Shown in pieces: positions 1 through 8,639 of a stretch of DNA of 64,000 nucleotides. The stretch's first letter is position 1. Each line of letters opens with the position of its first letter. Position numbers and translations under genes: made by a program. Origin of the DNA: Actinoplanes nipponensis (GTDB lineage Bacteria > Actinomycetota > Actinomycetes > Mycobacteriales > Micromonosporaceae); NCBI RefSeq assembly GCF_016862275.1, contig NZ_BOMQ01000046.1:21481-85480 (forward strand), in the 5' to 3' direction. The notes under the pieces are model-generated. The model was not told where the DNA came from and made no database searches. It saw nothing but the letters and a program-made list of their open reading frames with translations.

Positions 1-79
1 GCGCGGACCTCCCTCGTCGCGTACCCCAGCAAGACTACGCACGCCGGCTGTGGTCGCGCTGTCCGCCCACGAGGGCGAT

Positions 80-1345
80 TCACTTCGCGTCGGCCGCCAG
101 GGTCACGGACGCCGTCTGGACCTTCGTCCCGCGCCGGTATTCGACCGCGACGACCGATTCCGGGGCGTACTTGCGGACGAGCGCGATGAGGTCGGTGCCG
201 TCCTCCAGCAGGTGACCGTTGATCTTGGTGACCACGTCGCCGGACTTCAGCCCGGCCGTCGCCGCCGGGCCGGCCGGCTGCACCGAGCGCAGGCGGGCCC
301 CGGTCGAGCCGGTGGCGCCGCTCGGGCCCCCGGTGCTCACCTCGGCGCCGATCACGGTGCGCCGGGCCTTGCCGTGGTCGATGATCTCGCGGGCGATGCG
401 CATGGCCTGGTTGATCGGGATGGCGAACGCGAGACCGATGTTGCCGGCCTCGGCGTCGCTGCCCCCGACCGACCTGATCACCGAGTTCACCCCGACCACC
501 CGCCCGGCCGCGTCGACCAGCGGGCCGCCGGAGTTGCCCTGGTTGACCGCCGCGTCGGTCTGGATGGCCGCGTAGTAGCGGACGGTGCCGCCCGGCTCGC
601 CGGCCTGGATGGTGCGGTCCAGGGCGCTGACGATGCCCGACGTCACGGTGTTGACCAGAGCCAGCGGTGAACCGAACGCCAGCACCGGGTCACCCACGGC
701 AATGGAGTCCGAGTCGCCAAGTGAGACAGCCGTCACACTCTTCCTTGCGACTTTGATCACTGCGAGGTCCGATTCCGGGTCCCGCCCGACCACCGTCGCG
801 GACGCGGTGGACCCGTCGCTGAACGAGACCGACATGGTGTCGTTCGCGCCCTCCACGACGTGGTCGTTGGTCACCACGTAGCCGTCCGGGGAGATCACGA
901 AGCCGGACCCGATCGCGCCGGTGACCCGCACGGTGACCACGCTGGGCAGCACCTGCTTGGCCACCCCGGCCAGCGAGTCGGGCGCCCGCTGCGCCGCCGA
1001 CGGGGCCGCCAGCGGCGGGCCGCCGAGCGCGGTCCCGCCGCCGACACCGCTACGGGTGGCGAACACGAAGCCCAGCGTGCCGCCCAGGCCGCCGGCCAGC
1101 AACGCCGTGACCAGGCAGATGAGCAGCACCGGGGCGATCGACCGGCGCGGCGCGTCGGGATCGACGACCGGCTCGGGCGGTGGGCCGGTGCTCACCGGGG
1201 CGGACGACACGACCACCGCGGACGGTGCGTACGGGTCTCGCCACGGATCGGTCAATGCGTCGGACCACCACGGCGAGTCGGCCGGCGCTCCGGGCGTGGC
1301 GGGCGGCGGCGGTGGAGGCTGGCGCCAGTTCCAGCCGTCGGTCAC
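80..1345 (-). CDS. HtrA/DegP-like S1C serine protease, membrane-anchored, with PDZ domain
   Basis: A 421-aa trypsin-fold protease of the HtrA/DegP type, probably acting in envelope protein quality control outside the membrane. The N-terminal ~65 residues are Pro-rich and cytoplasmic, one membrane segment lies at about 70-97, the protease domain at about 120-325 and a PDZ domain at about 335-415. The catalytic triad is visible as H162 (TNDHVV), D193 (ESDLAV) and S272 (GNSGGP). I chose the GTG start at 1345 because GGGAGG lies 7 nt upstream; longer upstream reading lacks this and is compositionally poor. It is transcribed away from the O-methyltransferase gene. Family assignment is certain; the substrate is unknown. 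Confidence 0.93.
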   Translation of the reverse strand: MTDGWNWRQPPPPPPATPGAPADSPWWSDALTDPWRDPYAPSAVVVSSAPVSTGPPPEPVVDPDAPRRSIAPVLLICLVTALLAGGLGGTLGFVFATRSGVGGGTALGGPPLAAPSAAQRAPDSLAGVAKQVLPSVVTVRVTGAIGSGFVISPDGYVVTNDHVVEGANDTMSVSFSDGSTASATVVGRDPESDLAVIKVARKSVTAVSLGDSDSIAVGDPVLAFGSPLALVNTVTSGIVSALDRTIQAGEPGGTVRYYAAIQTDAAVNQGNSGGPLVDAAGRVVGVNSVIRSVGGSDAEAGNIGLAFAIPINQAMRIAREIIDHGKARRTVIGAEVSTGGPSGATGSTGARLRSVQPAGPAATAGLKSGDVVTKINGHLLEDGTDLIALVRKYAPESVVAVEYRRGTKVQTASVTLAADAK

Positions 1346-1509
1346 GTCGTGCCTCCCATGGTTCGACCGGAGCGGCGGGCTCCGGCTTCCAGGATGACAC
1401 GGATCGGTGGAGATCATCCGGTCCGTGGGACCCCGGGTCGCGGAGCGCCGCTTTCCGCCGCCGAAGTCCCGGTGCGCGAAGGGTGAGCATCGCTCTACGC
1501 TCATACCCG

Positions 1510-2211
1510 ATGTGCACCGGTTCCGACCGCGCATCCCCGCTCCCGACGGAGGTCGTCATCGTCACCGCAGCCCGATCGTTCGGCGCCCCGACCGCGCAGT
1601 CGGTGCAGTTCGCCGAGGCCTACGCCGCCGAGGACATCGTCCTGCAGACCGCCCGCAGCCTGGCCCACGAGGTCGGCTTGGCCGCCGTGAGCCCGGGCGC
1701 GGGGTCCGTGCTGAGCGTGCTCACCGCGGCGGGCAGCGCCAAGGCGGTGGTCGAGATCGGCACCGGTACGGGCGTCAGCGGCGTCTGGCTGCTCCGCGGC
1801 ATGCGCGCCGACGGCGTCCTGACCACGATCGATGTGGAGAACGAGCACCAGCGCATCGCCCGCCGGATCTTCCAGGAGGCGGGCTTCGCCGCGTCCCGGA
1901 CCCGGATCATCACCGGCCGCGCGCTGGACGTGCTGCCCCGCCTCGCCGACGGCGTCTACGACCTGGTGTTCGTGGACGCCGACGCCACCGAGTTCGGCGC
2001 CTGCGCCGACGCCGCGCTACGGCTGCTGCGCCGCGGCGGGATCCTGGTGGTCAACGGCGCGCTGGCCGGCGGCCGGATCAGCGACCCGTCGGCCCGCGAC
2101 GTCGACACGATCACGATCCGCGAGACGGTCAAGGCCGTCCGCGAGTCGGAGGACTGGATCCCGGCGGTCGTCCCGACCGGCGCCGGCCTGCTGGTCGCCG
2201 TCAAGCGCTGA
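1510..2211 (+). CDS. class I SAM-dependent O-methyltransferase
   Basis: A 233-aa protein of the O-methyltransferase family 3 type (catechol/caffeoyl-CoA OMT fold), which moves a methyl group from SAM to a hydroxyl of an unknown small substrate. The SAM-binding glycine loop VEIGTGTG is at about residues 81-88 and the acidic DLVFVDAD segment follows motif II. The start is not certain. ATG 1510 has no Shine-Dalgarno site but sits 8 nt after a TACGCT -10 box, fitting a leaderless mRNA; GTG 1483 is an in-frame alternative. It diverges from the HtrA-like gene and its last 11 bases overlap the tail of pepA on the other strand. Confidence 0.88.
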   Translation: MCTGSDRASPLPTEVVIVTAARSFGAPTAQSVQFAEAYAAEDIVLQTARSLAHEVGLAAVSPGAGSVLSVLTAAGSAKAVVEIGTGTGVSGVWLLRGMRADGVLTTIDVENEHQRIARRIFQEAGFAASRTRIITGRALDVLPRLADGVYDLVFVDADATEFGACADAALRLLRRGGILVVNGALAGGRISDPSARDVDTITIRETVKAVRESEDWIPAVVPTGAGLLVAVKR

Positions 2212-3625
2212 CGAGCCAGCGCAGCAGCGTACGGGTGCCCCAGCCGGTGGCGCCCACGGAGAGGTCGCCGTCGTCCTGCTCGGCCCAGCTGGGCGCCGAC
2301 ATGTCGAGATGGGCCCAGCGGTCCCGCCGGTCGCCGAGAAACTCGCTCAGGAACAGCGCCGCCACCACCGAACCCGCGCCGCGCGTCGGCGAGCTGTGCC
2401 GGTCGGCGATGTCGCTGCGCAGGTATTCCCGGTAGTCGTCGGGCAGCGGCAGCCGCCACATCGACTCGCCGGCGGCGGCGCCGGCGGCGGTCAGGGCCGC
2501 CGCCAGCTCGTCGTCGTAGCTGTACAGCGCCGCGGTGCGCTTGCCCAGGGCGACCGCGTTGGCGCCGGTCAGGGTGGCCAGGTCGAGCACCACGTCGGGG
2601 CGCAGCTCGGCGACCGCGTACGCCAGCGCGTCGGCCAGCACCAGGCGGCCCTCGGCGTCGGAGTTCGTCGACTCGGTGGTGGTGCCGTCGTACTGGGTGA
2701 TGACGTCGCCGGGGCGGTAGGCCGAGCCGCTGACCGCGTTCTCCGCCAGCGGGGCCAGCGCGGTGATGCGTACCCCGAGGCCCAGGTCGGCCGCGCCCAG
2801 CGTGGCCGCGACGACCGCGGCCGCCCCGCTCATGTCCTTCTTCATCAGCTTCATGCCGTCGCGGGTCTTGATCGAGATGCCGCCGGTGTCGAAGGTGATG
2901 CCCTTGCCCACCAGGACCACGTGCCGGGACGCGGACTCCGGCCGCCAGCTCAGCTCGAGCAGCCGCGGCGGGCTGGCCGAGCCGCCGCCGACGGCCAGGA
3001 TGCCGCCGAAGCCCTCGGCCGCCAGTTGCGCCGGTTCGCGGACGGTCGCCGTGAGTCCCGGGCGTGTCGCGGCCGCGGCGACGATCTGCTCCGCGAACCA
3101 GGCCGGGTTCTTCACCGAGGCCGGCATGTTGGCCAGGTCCCGGGCGAGCCAGGTGGCGGCGGCCGTCACGCGCGCCGTCTCGAGGCTCTGCTCGTACGGG
3201 TGGGCTCCGGTGACCGCGATGGTGACCTCCGCCGTCCGGGGGCCCCGCGGCGCGTCCCGGAACCGGTAGCCGCCCAGCCAGAGGCCCTCGGCCAGCCCGC
3301 ACAGCCCCTCCGCCGGCACGTCCGGCCCGAGCGCGATCCCGACCGGCTCGTCCGCGCGTACCGTCCGGATGATCGCCGCCCCGGCGGCCCGCCAGCCGGC
3401 CTCGTCGCCGGCGCCGATCCCGGCCAGCAGGACCCTCGCGGGCTGCCGGGCCGGACGCGGCAGCAGCTGCACCGCGCCGGGCCGGGCCGGGTCGTCCGCG
3501 CTGCTCAGCAGCGCTGTGACCTCCCCGGCCAGCGGTTCGGGCAGGGCGTCGGCGCCGGCCGGGCCGACCGCCAGCACGAGGGTGGAATCGTCGGCGGGTC
3601 GGGGCGTCAGCCTGATCGCGAACAC
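2201..3625 (-). CDS. pepA: leucyl aminopeptidase (M17)
   Basis: A 474-aa cytosolic M17 metallo-aminopeptidase that removes N-terminal residues from peptides. The two-metal catalytic core is clear: GKGITFDTGG with the metal-binding Lys at 241, the KKDM segment at about 262-265 and NSDAEGRL at 321-328. The family signature is NTDAEGRL, so Thr is replaced by Ser here, a mild change. The start is GTG 3625, with GAGGAAAGG about 10 nt upstream. Length is normal for the family. It converges on the O-methyltransferase gene and is separated from the DUF3117 gene by a strong hairpin terminator. Confidence 0.95.
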   Translation of the reverse strand: MFAIRLTPRPADDSTLVLAVGPAGADALPEPLAGEVTALLSSADDPARPGAVQLLPRPARQPARVLLAGIGAGDEAGWRAAGAAIIRTVRADEPVGIALGPDVPAEGLCGLAEGLWLGGYRFRDAPRGPRTAEVTIAVTGAHPYEQSLETARVTAAATWLARDLANMPASVKNPAWFAEQIVAAAATRPGLTATVREPAQLAAEGFGGILAVGGGSASPPRLLELSWRPESASRHVVLVGKGITFDTGGISIKTRDGMKLMKKDMSGAAAVVAATLGAADLGLGVRITALAPLAENAVSGSAYRPGDVITQYDGTTTESTNSDAEGRLVLADALAYAVAELRPDVVLDLATLTGANAVALGKRTAALYSYDDELAAALTAAGAAAGESMWRLPLPDDYREYLRSDIADRHSSPTRGAGSVVAALFLSEFLGDRRDRWAHLDMSAPSWAEQDDGDLSVGATGWGTRTLLRWLVSA

Positions 3626-3656
3626 TGGAGGATGACCTTTCCTCAGGACATGGAAA

Positions 3657-3690
3657 GCCCGCCGGTACGGCAGGTACCGTACCGGCGGGC
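3657..3690 (-). terminator. 14-bp perfect hairpin terminator after the DUF3117 gene
   Basis: A perfect 14-bp inverted repeat (3657-3670 and 3677-3690) with a 6-nt loop lies 11 bp past the DUF3117 stop codon. On the minus strand the stem is followed by TTTCC. It should stop DUF3117 transcription before it reaches pepA. Confidence 0.85.
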
Positions 3691-3701
3691 CACGTGAAAC
3701 G

Positions 3702-3869
3702 TCAGCCGGCGATCGCCTTCAACGCGTCACCAAGCGCGTTGGCCTCGTCCGGAGTCATCTCAACGACGAGACGGCCACCACCCTCCAGCGGGACGCGCAT
3801 GACGATGCCGCGCCCTTCCTTGGTGACCTCCAGCGGACCATCGCCCGTCCGCGGCTTCATCGCCGCCAT
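3702..3869 (-). CDS. DUF3117 small conserved protein
   Basis: A 55-aa protein starting MAAMKPRTGDGPLEVTKEGR and ending DALKAIAG. It is recognisable as DUF3117, a very conserved small actinobacterial family of unknown function. The start ATG 3869 has an excellent ribosome site (AGGGGAG, 6-nt spacer) and the stop is TGA at 3702-3704. No membrane segment or cysteine is present, so it is probably cytosolic. It stands as a single-gene unit: a terminator follows and about 290 bp of non-coding DNA precedes it. Confidence 0.95.
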   Translation of the reverse strand: MAAMKPRTGDGPLEVTKEGRGIVMRVPLEGGGRLVVEMTPDEANALGDALKAIAG

Positions 3870-4161
3870 CTTGTCTCCCCTCAGACCTACATCAGGGTCG
3901 CGGTGGGTTACCCCACAGCCACTTCGTCAACGCGCCGTGCTCAGCCCCACGGTGCGCCGTACCTCGTATCCGACCGGCGGAGTCGCCCCCGCTGGACCGA
4001 CCCGAGACCGCAGCGCTGCGGACCTCGCCCGACGTCGTCCGACGCGGCCCACCGTGCCGATCAAACATTTTCCCTGATGAACACCGGCTTACCCAAACCC
4101 AGCCCGGGCGGATGTGACAGCGTCTAGCATATCGCCTTTCGGGCTGTCACAATGTGCGGTC
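3870..4161. other. intergenic region between the DUF3117 and PaaX genes
   Basis: This 292-bp gap lies between divergent genes. It holds a small hairpin, GTGGG-TTAC-CCCAC at 3903-3916, in what would be the DUF3117 leader, and the PaaX-proximal dyad described separately. No open reading frame here has coding character. Confidence 0.6.
4113..4151 (+). promoter_or_regulatory. candidate PaaX operator/promoter (TGTGACAG ... CTGTCACA dyad)
   Basis: TGTGACAG (4113-4120) and its exact reverse complement CTGTCACA (4144-4151) lie 23 bp apart just upstream of the regulator start at 4162. A -10-like TAGCAT (4125-4130) sits between them. PaaX proteins are GntR-like winged-helix dimers that often control their own operon, so this is a reasonable autoregulatory operator. 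Binding is inferred only. Confidence 0.5.
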
Positions 4162-4974
4162 ATGCAGGCGCGGTCGGCACTCTTCGACCTCTACGGCGAC
4201 TATCTACGCCCGAGGGGTGGCCGCGCGCCCGTCGCCGCGCTCGTCAAGCTGCTCGCGCCGGTCGGCATCGCACCGCCCGCCGTCCGCACGGCGGTGTCCC
4301 GCATGGTGCGTCAGGGCTGGTTGCACCCTATGCGACTGGTCTCCGGCCCGGGTTATCTGCTCACCCCGAAGGCCGCGCGCCGGCTCGACGAGGCCGCGGC
4401 CCGGATCTACCGGACCGGGCGCAACGGCTGGGACGGGCGCTTCGATCTGGTCCTCACGCACGCCCCGGTGCCGCGCAAGGAGGCCAAACGCCTGACTTTT
4501 CTGGGCTACGGGATGCTGGGGGAATTCGGCTGGGTCGCCCCGCGCGCCGCGGACGAGGTGGACGCCGTCCTGGCCGACGCGGGGGTCGCCTACGAACGGT
4601 TCAGCGCCAGCCACGCCGCCGGCGCGACCGGCGCCGCGGAGATCGTCGGGCGCGCGTGGGACCTGGCCGAGATCGGCCGGGCGTACGAGGAGTTCATCGC
4701 GGCGCAGCGCCCGACCGTCACCGCGGTCAACGCGCGCAGCACCGACGAGGAGGCGTACGCCGCCCGCTTCCAGCTCGTGCACGCCTGGCGCTCGTTCCTG
4801 TTCCGCGACCCGCAGCTGCCCGCCTCCCTGCTCCCGCCGCACTGGCCGGGCACGAGCGCGGCGACCTTCTTCGACCGGCACGCCGCCCGGCTGCGGCCGG
4901 CCGCCGACCGCTACGTCGAGAGATGCCTGGCGTCGGTCTCCCGCGGCGGCCGTATGGGATTCTCAGAGCCATGA
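4162..4974 (+). CDS. PaaX-family transcriptional regulator
   Basis: A 270-aa regulator with the PaaX layout: an N-terminal winged helix (about 1-80, containing AVSRMVRQGWL and RRLDEAAARIYR), a central domain and a C-terminal PaaX_C part (AWRSFLFRDPQLPASLLPPHWPG region). PaaX proteins are usually repressors of phenylacetate catabolism released by phenylacetyl-CoA. No good ribosome site precedes ATG 4162; homology begins exactly at MQARSALFDLYG. The stop overlaps the next start by ATGA, so the enoyl-CoA hydratase-like gene is translationally coupled. The inducer is inferred from the family, not seen. Confidence 0.9.
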   Translation: MQARSALFDLYGDYLRPRGGRAPVAALVKLLAPVGIAPPAVRTAVSRMVRQGWLHPMRLVSGPGYLLTPKAARRLDEAAARIYRTGRNGWDGRFDLVLTHAPVPRKEAKRLTFLGYGMLGEFGWVAPRAADEVDAVLADAGVAYERFSASHAAGATGAAEIVGRAWDLAEIGRAYEEFIAAQRPTVTAVNARSTDEEAYAARFQLVHAWRSFLFRDPQLPASLLPPHWPGTSAATFFDRHAARLRPAADRYVERCLASVSRGGRMGFSEP

Positions 4975-5804
4975 CAGCCATCCAACCGCCCCACCCGCCG
5001 TCGCTGACCGGGCTGAAGACGGACTCCTTGCTCGTCGACCGCACCGACGCTGTCGTCACGCTCACGCTCAACCGGCCCGAGGCGATGAACGCCCTCGACG
5101 TCGATCTCAAGGAGGCCCTGCGGGACACGCTGGCGGCCATCGAGAACGACCGGTCGGTGCGGGCGGTCGTGCTGGCCGGCGCCGGCCGGGCCTTCTGCGT
5201 GGGCCAGGACCTCCGCGAGCACGCCCGCGACCTGGACAAGGGCGCCACCGAACTGGACACCGTGCGGCAGCACTACAACCCCATCGCGCAGCGGCTGGCC
5301 AGCCTGCCCAAGCCGGTGGTCGCGGCGGTACGCGGCACCGCCGCCGGCGCCGGCGCGTCGCTGGCCCTGCTGGCCGACTTCCGCATCGGCGGTCCCCGCA
5401 CCACCTTCCTGATGGCCTTCGCCAACGTCGGCCTGGCCGGGGACACCGGCGTGTCGTGGTCGCTGCCGCACCTGGTGGGCCGGGCCCGGGCCCTGGAGCT
5501 GCTGCTGCTGGCCCAGCCGTTGCGCGCCCAGGAGAGTTACGACTACGGCCTGCTCACCCAGCTGCTGCCCGACGACGAGCAGGTGCTGCCGGCGGCGCAG
5601 GAGCTCGCCGCCCGGCTCGCGGCCGGCCCGACGGTGGCGTACGCGGCCATCAAGCGGGAGCTGTCCATCGGCACGGCCGGGTCGCTGTCCGACGCGCTCG
5701 CCGCGGAGGCCCAGGCGCAGGCCATCTGCGGCGCCACCGCCGACCACAAGGCCGCGGTGACCGCGTTCGTGGCCAAGGAGAAGCCGACCTTCGGCGGACG
5801 GTGA
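4971..5804 (+). CDS. enoyl-CoA hydratase/isomerase family protein (PaaG-like)
   Basis: A 277-aa crotonase-fold enzyme acting on acyl-CoA thioesters. The first oxyanion-hole loop GAGRAFCVGQDL is at about residues 77-88, the second (GTAAGAGASL) at about 123-132, and an acidic loop GLAGDTGVS carries the Asp expected of PaaG-type isomerases. Overlap with the PaaX-type regulator points to aromatic acid (phenylacetate) or a related CoA pathway, but no other paa gene is present, so the true substrate is open. ATG 4971 is fixed by the ATGA overlap. Confidence 0.88.
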   Translation: MTAIQPPHPPSLTGLKTDSLLVDRTDAVVTLTLNRPEAMNALDVDLKEALRDTLAAIENDRSVRAVVLAGAGRAFCVGQDLREHARDLDKGATELDTVRQHYNPIAQRLASLPKPVVAAVRGTAAGAGASLALLADFRIGGPRTTFLMAFANVGLAGDTGVSWSLPHLVGRARALELLLLAQPLRAQESYDYGLLTQLLPDDEQVLPAAQELAARLAAGPTVAYAAIKRELSIGTAGSLSDALAAEAQAQAICGATADHKAAVTAFVAKEKPTFGGR

Positions 5805-5935
5805 TTCTTCCTGCGGGGTGGTGCCGGCGATATGAGCATTTCGGGATACCCGCATCTATGCAGGTAAATGTTTGACTCTCCCCCATCGAGATGAGGTGCA
5901 GCCGCAGGGCGCATCTCGGGCTGGGGAGGTTCCGA

Positions 5936-6733
5936 ATGGCAAGGTGGCGCAGGATCCTGGGCGGGGCGGCGGCCGCTCTGACGGTGGCCGCGATGGGCAC
6001 CCTGATGCAGTCGTCGCCCGCGGCGGCGGCTCCCGACGGCCCGGACATGGTCGTCGGCGGCACCACGGCCACGCAGGGCGAGTTCCCGTTCATGGTCCGG
6101 CTGTCGATGGGCTGCGGCGGGGCGCTCTACAGCCCGACCCTCGTGCTGACCGCGGCCCACTGCGTGAACGGCACCGGCACCAACACGTCGATCACGGCCA
6201 CCGTCGGCGTCGTCGACCTCAACTCGACCAGCAAGGTCACCCGCCGGTCGAACTACGTCTACCGGGCGCCCGGCTACAACGGCAACGGCAAGGACTGGGC
6301 GCTGATCCGCCTGTCCAGCCCGGTGACCGGCCTCGCGACCCTGCCCATCGCCAGGACCACGGCGTACGACTCGGGCACGTTCACCATCGCCGGCTGGGGC
6401 GCGGCGACCGAGGGCGGCGGCCAGCAGCGCTACCTGCGCAAGGCGACCGTGCCGTTCGTCAGCGACGCCACCTGCAACTCCAGCTCGATGTACGCCGGCC
6501 AGATCATCGCCAGCAACGAGATCTGCGCGGGCTACGCCGCCGGCGGCGTGGACACCTGCCAGGGCGACTCGGGCGGCCCGATGTTCCGCCGCGACGCGGC
6601 CAACGCCTGGATCCAGGTCGGCATCGTCAGCTGGGGCGACGGCTGCGCCCGGCCGAACAAGCCCGGCGTCTACACCCAGGTGAGCTACTTCGCCGCGACC
6701 ATCGCCTCGGCGGCGAGCAGCCTCGGCGGCTGA
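5936..6733 (+). CDS. secreted trypsin-like serine protease (S1A)
   Basis: A 265-aa exported protease. Residues 1-32 form a signal peptide (RWRR, hydrophobic core, AAAA), and the mature chain probably begins near VVGG (39-42) after loss of a short propeptide. The catalytic triad is H75 (TAAHC), D120 (DWALI) and S212 (GDSGGP). The S1-pocket Asp is D206 (DTCQGDSGG), predicting cleavage after Arg/Lys as in Streptomyces trypsin. Paired cysteines fit the chymotrypsin disulfides. ATG 5936 has GGGGAGG 7 nt upstream. A strong hairpin terminator follows. Confidence 0.94.
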   Translation: MARWRRILGGAAAALTVAAMGTLMQSSPAAAAPDGPDMVVGGTTATQGEFPFMVRLSMGCGGALYSPTLVLTAAHCVNGTGTNTSITATVGVVDLNSTSKVTRRSNYVYRAPGYNGNGKDWALIRLSSPVTGLATLPIARTTAYDSGTFTIAGWGAATEGGGQQRYLRKATVPFVSDATCNSSSMYAGQIIASNEICAGYAAGGVDTCQGDSGGPMFRRDAANAWIQVGIVSWGDGCARPNKPGVYTQVSYFAATIASAASSLGG

Positions 6734-6749
6734 CTCCCGCAGTAACCGA

Positions 6750-6779
6750 ACGGGCCCGGAGCACACGCTCCGGGCCCGT
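6750..6779. terminator. bidirectional hairpin terminator
   Basis: A perfect 13-bp stem (6750-6762 with 6767-6779) with loop ACAC lies between the convergent trypsin gene and the acidic-tail protein gene, whose stop is at 6781. It can serve both. Confidence 0.85.
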
Positions 6780-6780
6780 G

Positions 6781-7347
6781 CTAGTCGTCGTCCTCGTCCT
6801 CTTCCGGATCCTGGTTGGCCGGCTCGCCGAGCACGAAGGCCTGCATGGCCAGCTCGTCGCCGGACGGCGAGACGAAGGTCGGCAGCTCGGCCGGGCCGAG
6901 CTCCAGCGCGTACGACCAGAACTGCCGCACCGCGTCCGCCGGGGTGGCGGCCTCGATCGGCAGGTCCAGGCTGACCAGCCAGGTCTGCCGGTCCGGGCCG
7001 GCGTGCAGCGGGGCGGCCAGCCGCTCGAACAGCTCGTCGTCGACCTCGGTCACCGGCTCGGCGAGCTTGAGCCCCTCGGCCGGCGCCGGCGCGTCGAAGG
7101 AGCGCCGGGTGTAACGGATCGCCAGCTCGGGCTCGCCGTGCGCACCCCGCCGGGCGGGCGCGGCAGCCACCACGCCCAGCGCCACCACCCGTGGCGCCTC
7201 CTCGCCGGCGACCAGCAGGACCCGCTCATCGGCCGCCGGTCGCACCCCGGCCAGTCCCGCCACGGTCAGGGTGTCGTGATGGAACAACCGCTCGGTCGCC
7301 CACCGATCCGCTGGAATGATCACCGCCCACTGCGCCATGGGGACCAT
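6781..7347 (-). CDS. conserved hypothetical protein with acidic C-terminus
   Basis: A protein of about 188 aa that I do not recognise as a named family. It starts MAQWAVIIPADRWATERLFH, has no signal peptide or membrane span, and ends in a very acidic tail (DPEEDEDDD). The middle contains a conserved-looking ERVLLVAGEEAPRVVALGVV strand. The start is uncertain: ATG 7347 or ATG 7338, neither with a clear ribosome site. Codon use fits its neighbours, so it is a real gene. It stands alone between a terminator and a hairpin-rich gap. Function unknown. Confidence 0.75.
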   Translation of the reverse strand: MVPMAQWAVIIPADRWATERLFHHDTLTVAGLAGVRPAADERVLLVAGEEAPRVVALGVVAAAPARRGAHGEPELAIRYTRRSFDAPAPAEGLKLAEPVTEVDDELFERLAAPLHAGPDRQTWLVSLDLPIEAATPADAVRQFWSYALELGPAELPTFVSPSGDELAMQAFVLGEPANQDPEEDEDDD

Positions 7348-7516
7348 CTCATCACGCGCCGGCGCGGCGCCCGGCGCTGGCTCGGGCCGGGGTGACCGGG
7401 CCGGCGCTCAGCCAGGCCTCGCGGCGGCCTGAGTGAGCCGCTGAGGCTGGAGAACGCCGCGGGGATCCCCGGGCCAGGGCGGCCGGGTGAACCCTGGCAG
7501 AGCGGCGCTGATCACC
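7348..7516. other. GC-rich intergenic segment with hairpins
   Basis: It holds short inverted repeats, including CGGGGATCCCCG at 7460-7471 and a CAGGCC/GGCCTG pair near 7412-7432. These lie just past the 3' end of tag on the minus strand and may terminate it. No coding signal is seen. Confidence 0.5.
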
Positions 7517-8107
7517 TCAGGCCCGGGCCGGCGGGACGAAGCAGCCCGCCAGGTGGTCGTCCACCATGCCGGTCGCCTGCATCAGCGCGTAGGCCGTGGT
7601 CGGCCCGACGAACTTGAAGCCGCGTCGCTTGAGGTCCTTGGCCAGGGCGATCGACTCCGGCGTGGTCGCCGGGACGTCCGCGCCGGTCGCCGGGCGGGGC
7701 CGCGGCGCCGGGGCATGGGACCAGAGCAGGGCCGCGAGCCCGTCCGGCAAGTCGGCGGCCACCCGGGCGTTGTGCAGGGCCGCGTCGACCTTCATCCGGT
7801 TGCGGACGATGCCCCGGTCGGCCATCAGCCGGGTCGCGTCCGCCTCGGAGAACGCCGCCACCGCGGTGATCGAGAAGCCGGCGAACGCCGCCCGGAAGGC
7901 CGGTCGCTTGCGCAGGATGGTGATCCAGGAGAGCCCGGACTGGAACGCCTCCAGGGTCATCCGCTCGAACAGCGCGTCGTCGGTGCGGACCGGCTGTCCC
8001 CACTCGAGGTCGTGATAGGGCAGGTAGTCGGGCGTGCTGCCGCCCCAGCCGCACCGGGCCAGGCCGTCCGCGCCCACCACCAGCCCGGCGTCGGTCACAT
8101 CGGTCAT
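7517..8107 (-). CDS. tag: DNA-3-methyladenine glycosylase I
   Basis: A 196-aa base-excision repair enzyme that cuts 3-methyladenine from alkylated DNA. Its zinc ligands are all visible: Cys in RCGW, His in YHDLEWG, and the late His and Cys of DDHLAGC. The Glu of LEAFQSGLSW, which contacts the damaged base in the family, is present. ATG 8107 follows a TACGGT -10 box by 7 nt and has no Shine-Dalgarno site, so it is probably leaderless. Length is normal for Tag. It is separate from the SRPBCC gene behind it (34-bp gap). Confidence 0.95.
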   Translation of the reverse strand: MTDVTDAGLVVGADGLARCGWGGSTPDYLPYHDLEWGQPVRTDDALFERMTLEAFQSGLSWITILRKRPAFRAAFAGFSITAVAAFSEADATRLMADRGIVRNRMKVDAALHNARVAADLPDGLAALLWSHAPAPRPRPATGADVPATTPESIALAKDLKRRGFKFVGPTTAYALMQATGMVDDHLAGCFVPPARA

Positions 8108-8141
8108 GCCGAGCACCGTACGAGGCACCTCTGACAGGAAC

Positions 8142-8639
8142 TCAGGGCAGGCGGCCCTGCTCGACCAGGCGGCCGAACTTCTTCAGCGCGCCCTTGAGGC
8201 TGAGCTTCGAGCCGGGCCAGATCAGCGGCCAGGCGAGCCGGGTGGCGGCGCCCCCGGGCAGGTGGAACCACTCGTGCATGACCACCTGGGTGCGGTCGCC
8301 GGCCATCGCCGTACAGCGCATCGCGCCGGGACCGCGCAGGACCTTGCCGCAGTGCACGACGCGGACCTCGTACGGCGCGTCGACCCGCACCACCCGCATC
8401 TCGTCGCGCAGCGCGGCGCTGCCGAACCCGGTGATCGCCTCGATCAGGCTGCCCTCACCGCCGTCGCCCTCGACCACCCGCACCCTGGTGAGGGGGATCC
8501 AGTCGGACTGCCGCTCCCAGTTGGTGAAGGCGGCGAAGACCCGGGCGGCGGGCGCGTTGACGATGACGGTCGCGGTGACCTCGCCGGTGCCGGGGGTCGC
8601 GGCGTCGCCGAGCCCGTCGACGGGGCCGGGCGCGCTCAT
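8142..8639 (-). CDS. SRPBCC-fold (polyketide cyclase/START-like) protein
   Basis: A 165-aa soluble protein with the helix-grip fold pattern: an initial strand (EVTATVIVNAPAARVFAAFT), the WERQSDWIP turn, and a C-terminal helix (KGALKKFGRLVEQGRL). Such proteins bind hydrophobic ligands; none is evident here. Its ATG overlaps the stop of the DivIVA-domain gene (ATGA, 8636-8639), so the two are translationally coupled and probably work in one process, perhaps at the cell envelope. That link is inference from the operon only. Confidence 0.82.
   Translation of the reverse strand: MSAPGPVDGLGDAATPGTGEVTATVIVNAPAARVFAAFTNWERQSDWIPLTRVRVVEGDGGEGSLIEAITGFGSAALRDEMRVVRVDAPYEVRVVHCGKVLRGPGAMRCTAMAGDRTQVVMHEWFHLPGGAATRLAWPLIWPGSKLSLKGALKKFGRLVEQGRLP

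Noticed and set aside
1832..3697. 621-aa plus-strand open frame over pepA
   Set aside because: Shadow of pepA on the opposite strand: Arg/Ala/Pro-rich, with no motif, while pepA has full M17 motifs.
4152..4970. 273-residue N-terminal extension in frame with the enoyl-CoA hydratase gene
   Set aside because: It is the PaaX gene in another frame; the real start is ATG 4971 with the ATGA overlap.
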